Assembly (NCBI GenBank): GCA_964588175.1
Contig: CAZPNW010000224.1
Span: forward strand, 1-5,361
DNA from: JBAZTA01 sp964588175
Lineage (GTDB): Bacteria; Omnitrophota; Gorgyraeia; Gygaellales; Profunditerraquicolaceae
Direction: 5' to 3'
DNA length: 5,361 bases
The translations under genes were made by a program, and so were the position numbers. The notes beneath the pieces are model-generated. The model was not told where the DNA came from and did no database searches. It saw nothing but the letters and a program-made list of their open reading frames with translations. Positions 5,072 to 5,361 of the stretch are shown piece by piece. The number at the start of each line of letters is the position of its first letter. The stretch's first letter is position 1.

Positions 5072-5361
5072 TTACTTCAGTAACCGCCTCAACTTCTTCA
5101 GAATTGCCTCATATTCTTTAAGCAAGGGATGTTTCCACGTACTCTTGAGCATCTTAAGCAATTCTACCCAATACCAGAGCATCCCTTCCTTGCCCCGGTT
5201 AAATTTCTTCCATACGGCTTCCCCCTGACTCTGGTAAGCCTCTAGAAAACTAAGCATATTATCTATCTTATCGGCACAGGCAACGGCTTTTGCTCCTTCT
5301 GGCCCATCTTTAGTGGTCTCAATATAGCGCAACTTTTTATCTTCCCACTTAAGCGTATCAC
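5072..5361 (-). CDS. HD-domain phosphohydrolase, C-terminal part (5' end outside window)
   Basis: The frame is open from the window edge to TAA at 5072, giving 95 residues. The segment WEDKKLRYIE, then AVACADKIDNM, then GEAVWKKFNRGKEGMLWYW resembles the C-terminal half of single-domain HD hydrolases related to the (p)ppGpp-hydrolase part of RelA/SpoT. D30 of the visible fragment, in ADKIDN, corresponds to the last metal-binding Asp of the H...HD...D signature. The His and HD motifs would lie beyond the edge and cannot be checked. An internal TTG at 5332 could be taken for a start, but the coding similarity runs upstream of it. These small HD proteins act on nucleotides or alarmones in the cytoplasm; the substrate is unproven. 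The helical C-terminus ends LKKLRRLLK. Confidence 0.75.
   Translation of the reverse strand, partial: DTLKWEDKKLRYIETTKDGPEGAKAVACADKIDNMLSFLEAYQSQGEAVWKKFNRGKEGMLWYWVELLKMLKSTWKHPLLKEYEAILKKLRRLLK

Noticed and set aside
5072..5332. Complete 86-aa small protein starting with TTG at 5332
   Set aside because: The frame stays open to the window edge, and the upstream residues (WEDKK) continue the HD-hydrolase similarity, so it is a truncated larger gene.

Overview
The window is a stretch of bacterial chromosome with all genes on the minus strand. From high to low coordinates (the direction of transcription) it reads: the 3' end of an HD-domain phosphohydrolase gene (5072-5361, cut by the window edge), a secreted PEP-CTERM protein (4102-4869), a large membrane PAS-domain histidine kinase (1260-3977), a PerR-like Fur-family regulator (689-1123), and a divergent QueD/6-pyruvoyl-tetrahydropterin-synthase homologue (51-542). 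A PEP-CTERM sorting signal implies a Gram-negative cell envelope with an exosortase/EPS system encoded elsewhere. That signal, GGGGAC-type palindromic intergenic repeats, strong AAGGAG ribosome sites and mixed base composition would fit an environmental lineage such as Omnitrophota, Nitrospirota or a deltaproteobacterial group. The sequence alone does not fix the phylum.

The most informative regions lie between the genes. Upstream of the PerR-like gene, a TTGACA-17 bp-TATAGT promoter has its -10 hexamer inside a perfect 18-bp palindrome (1127-1144). The -10 ends only 7 bases before the ATG, so the gene is probably autorepressed and translated from a leaderless mRNA. The protein keeps all five PerR metal ligands and all four zinc cysteines at B. 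subtilis spacing, but its recognition helix is unusual.

Upstream of the PEP-CTERM gene sits the 3' tail of a second, otherwise lost PEP-CTERM gene. Sixteen codons (LLGFGLSGLGLLRRRK) match the tail of the intact gene at protein level, and all six nucleotide differences are silent. The remnant's TGA overlaps the intact gene's ATG (ATGA), and its RRR codons (AGG AGG AGA) form the Shine-Dalgarno sequence of the surviving gene.

The histidine kinase gene is bracketed by two palindromes built on GGGGAC...GTCCCC (1227-1246 and 4030-4082), like REP or miniature-element sequences. A 27-bp direct repeat (25/27 identical) occurs at the kinase 3' end (1257-1283) and just after the HD gene (5038-5064). 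It bounds a roughly 3.8-kb block carrying kinase and PEP-CTERM genes, which may have been inserted or duplicated as a unit between the HD gene and the PerR/QueD-like pair.

The QueD-like protein keeps the zinc histidines but lacks the catalytic Cys, the Asp of the catalytic pair and the pterin-anchoring Glu. Next to a peroxide- or metal-sensing regulator, it may have a function other than queuosine synthesis. No RNA gene, CRISPR array or complete transposon was seen. Positions 1-50 hold nothing assignable.
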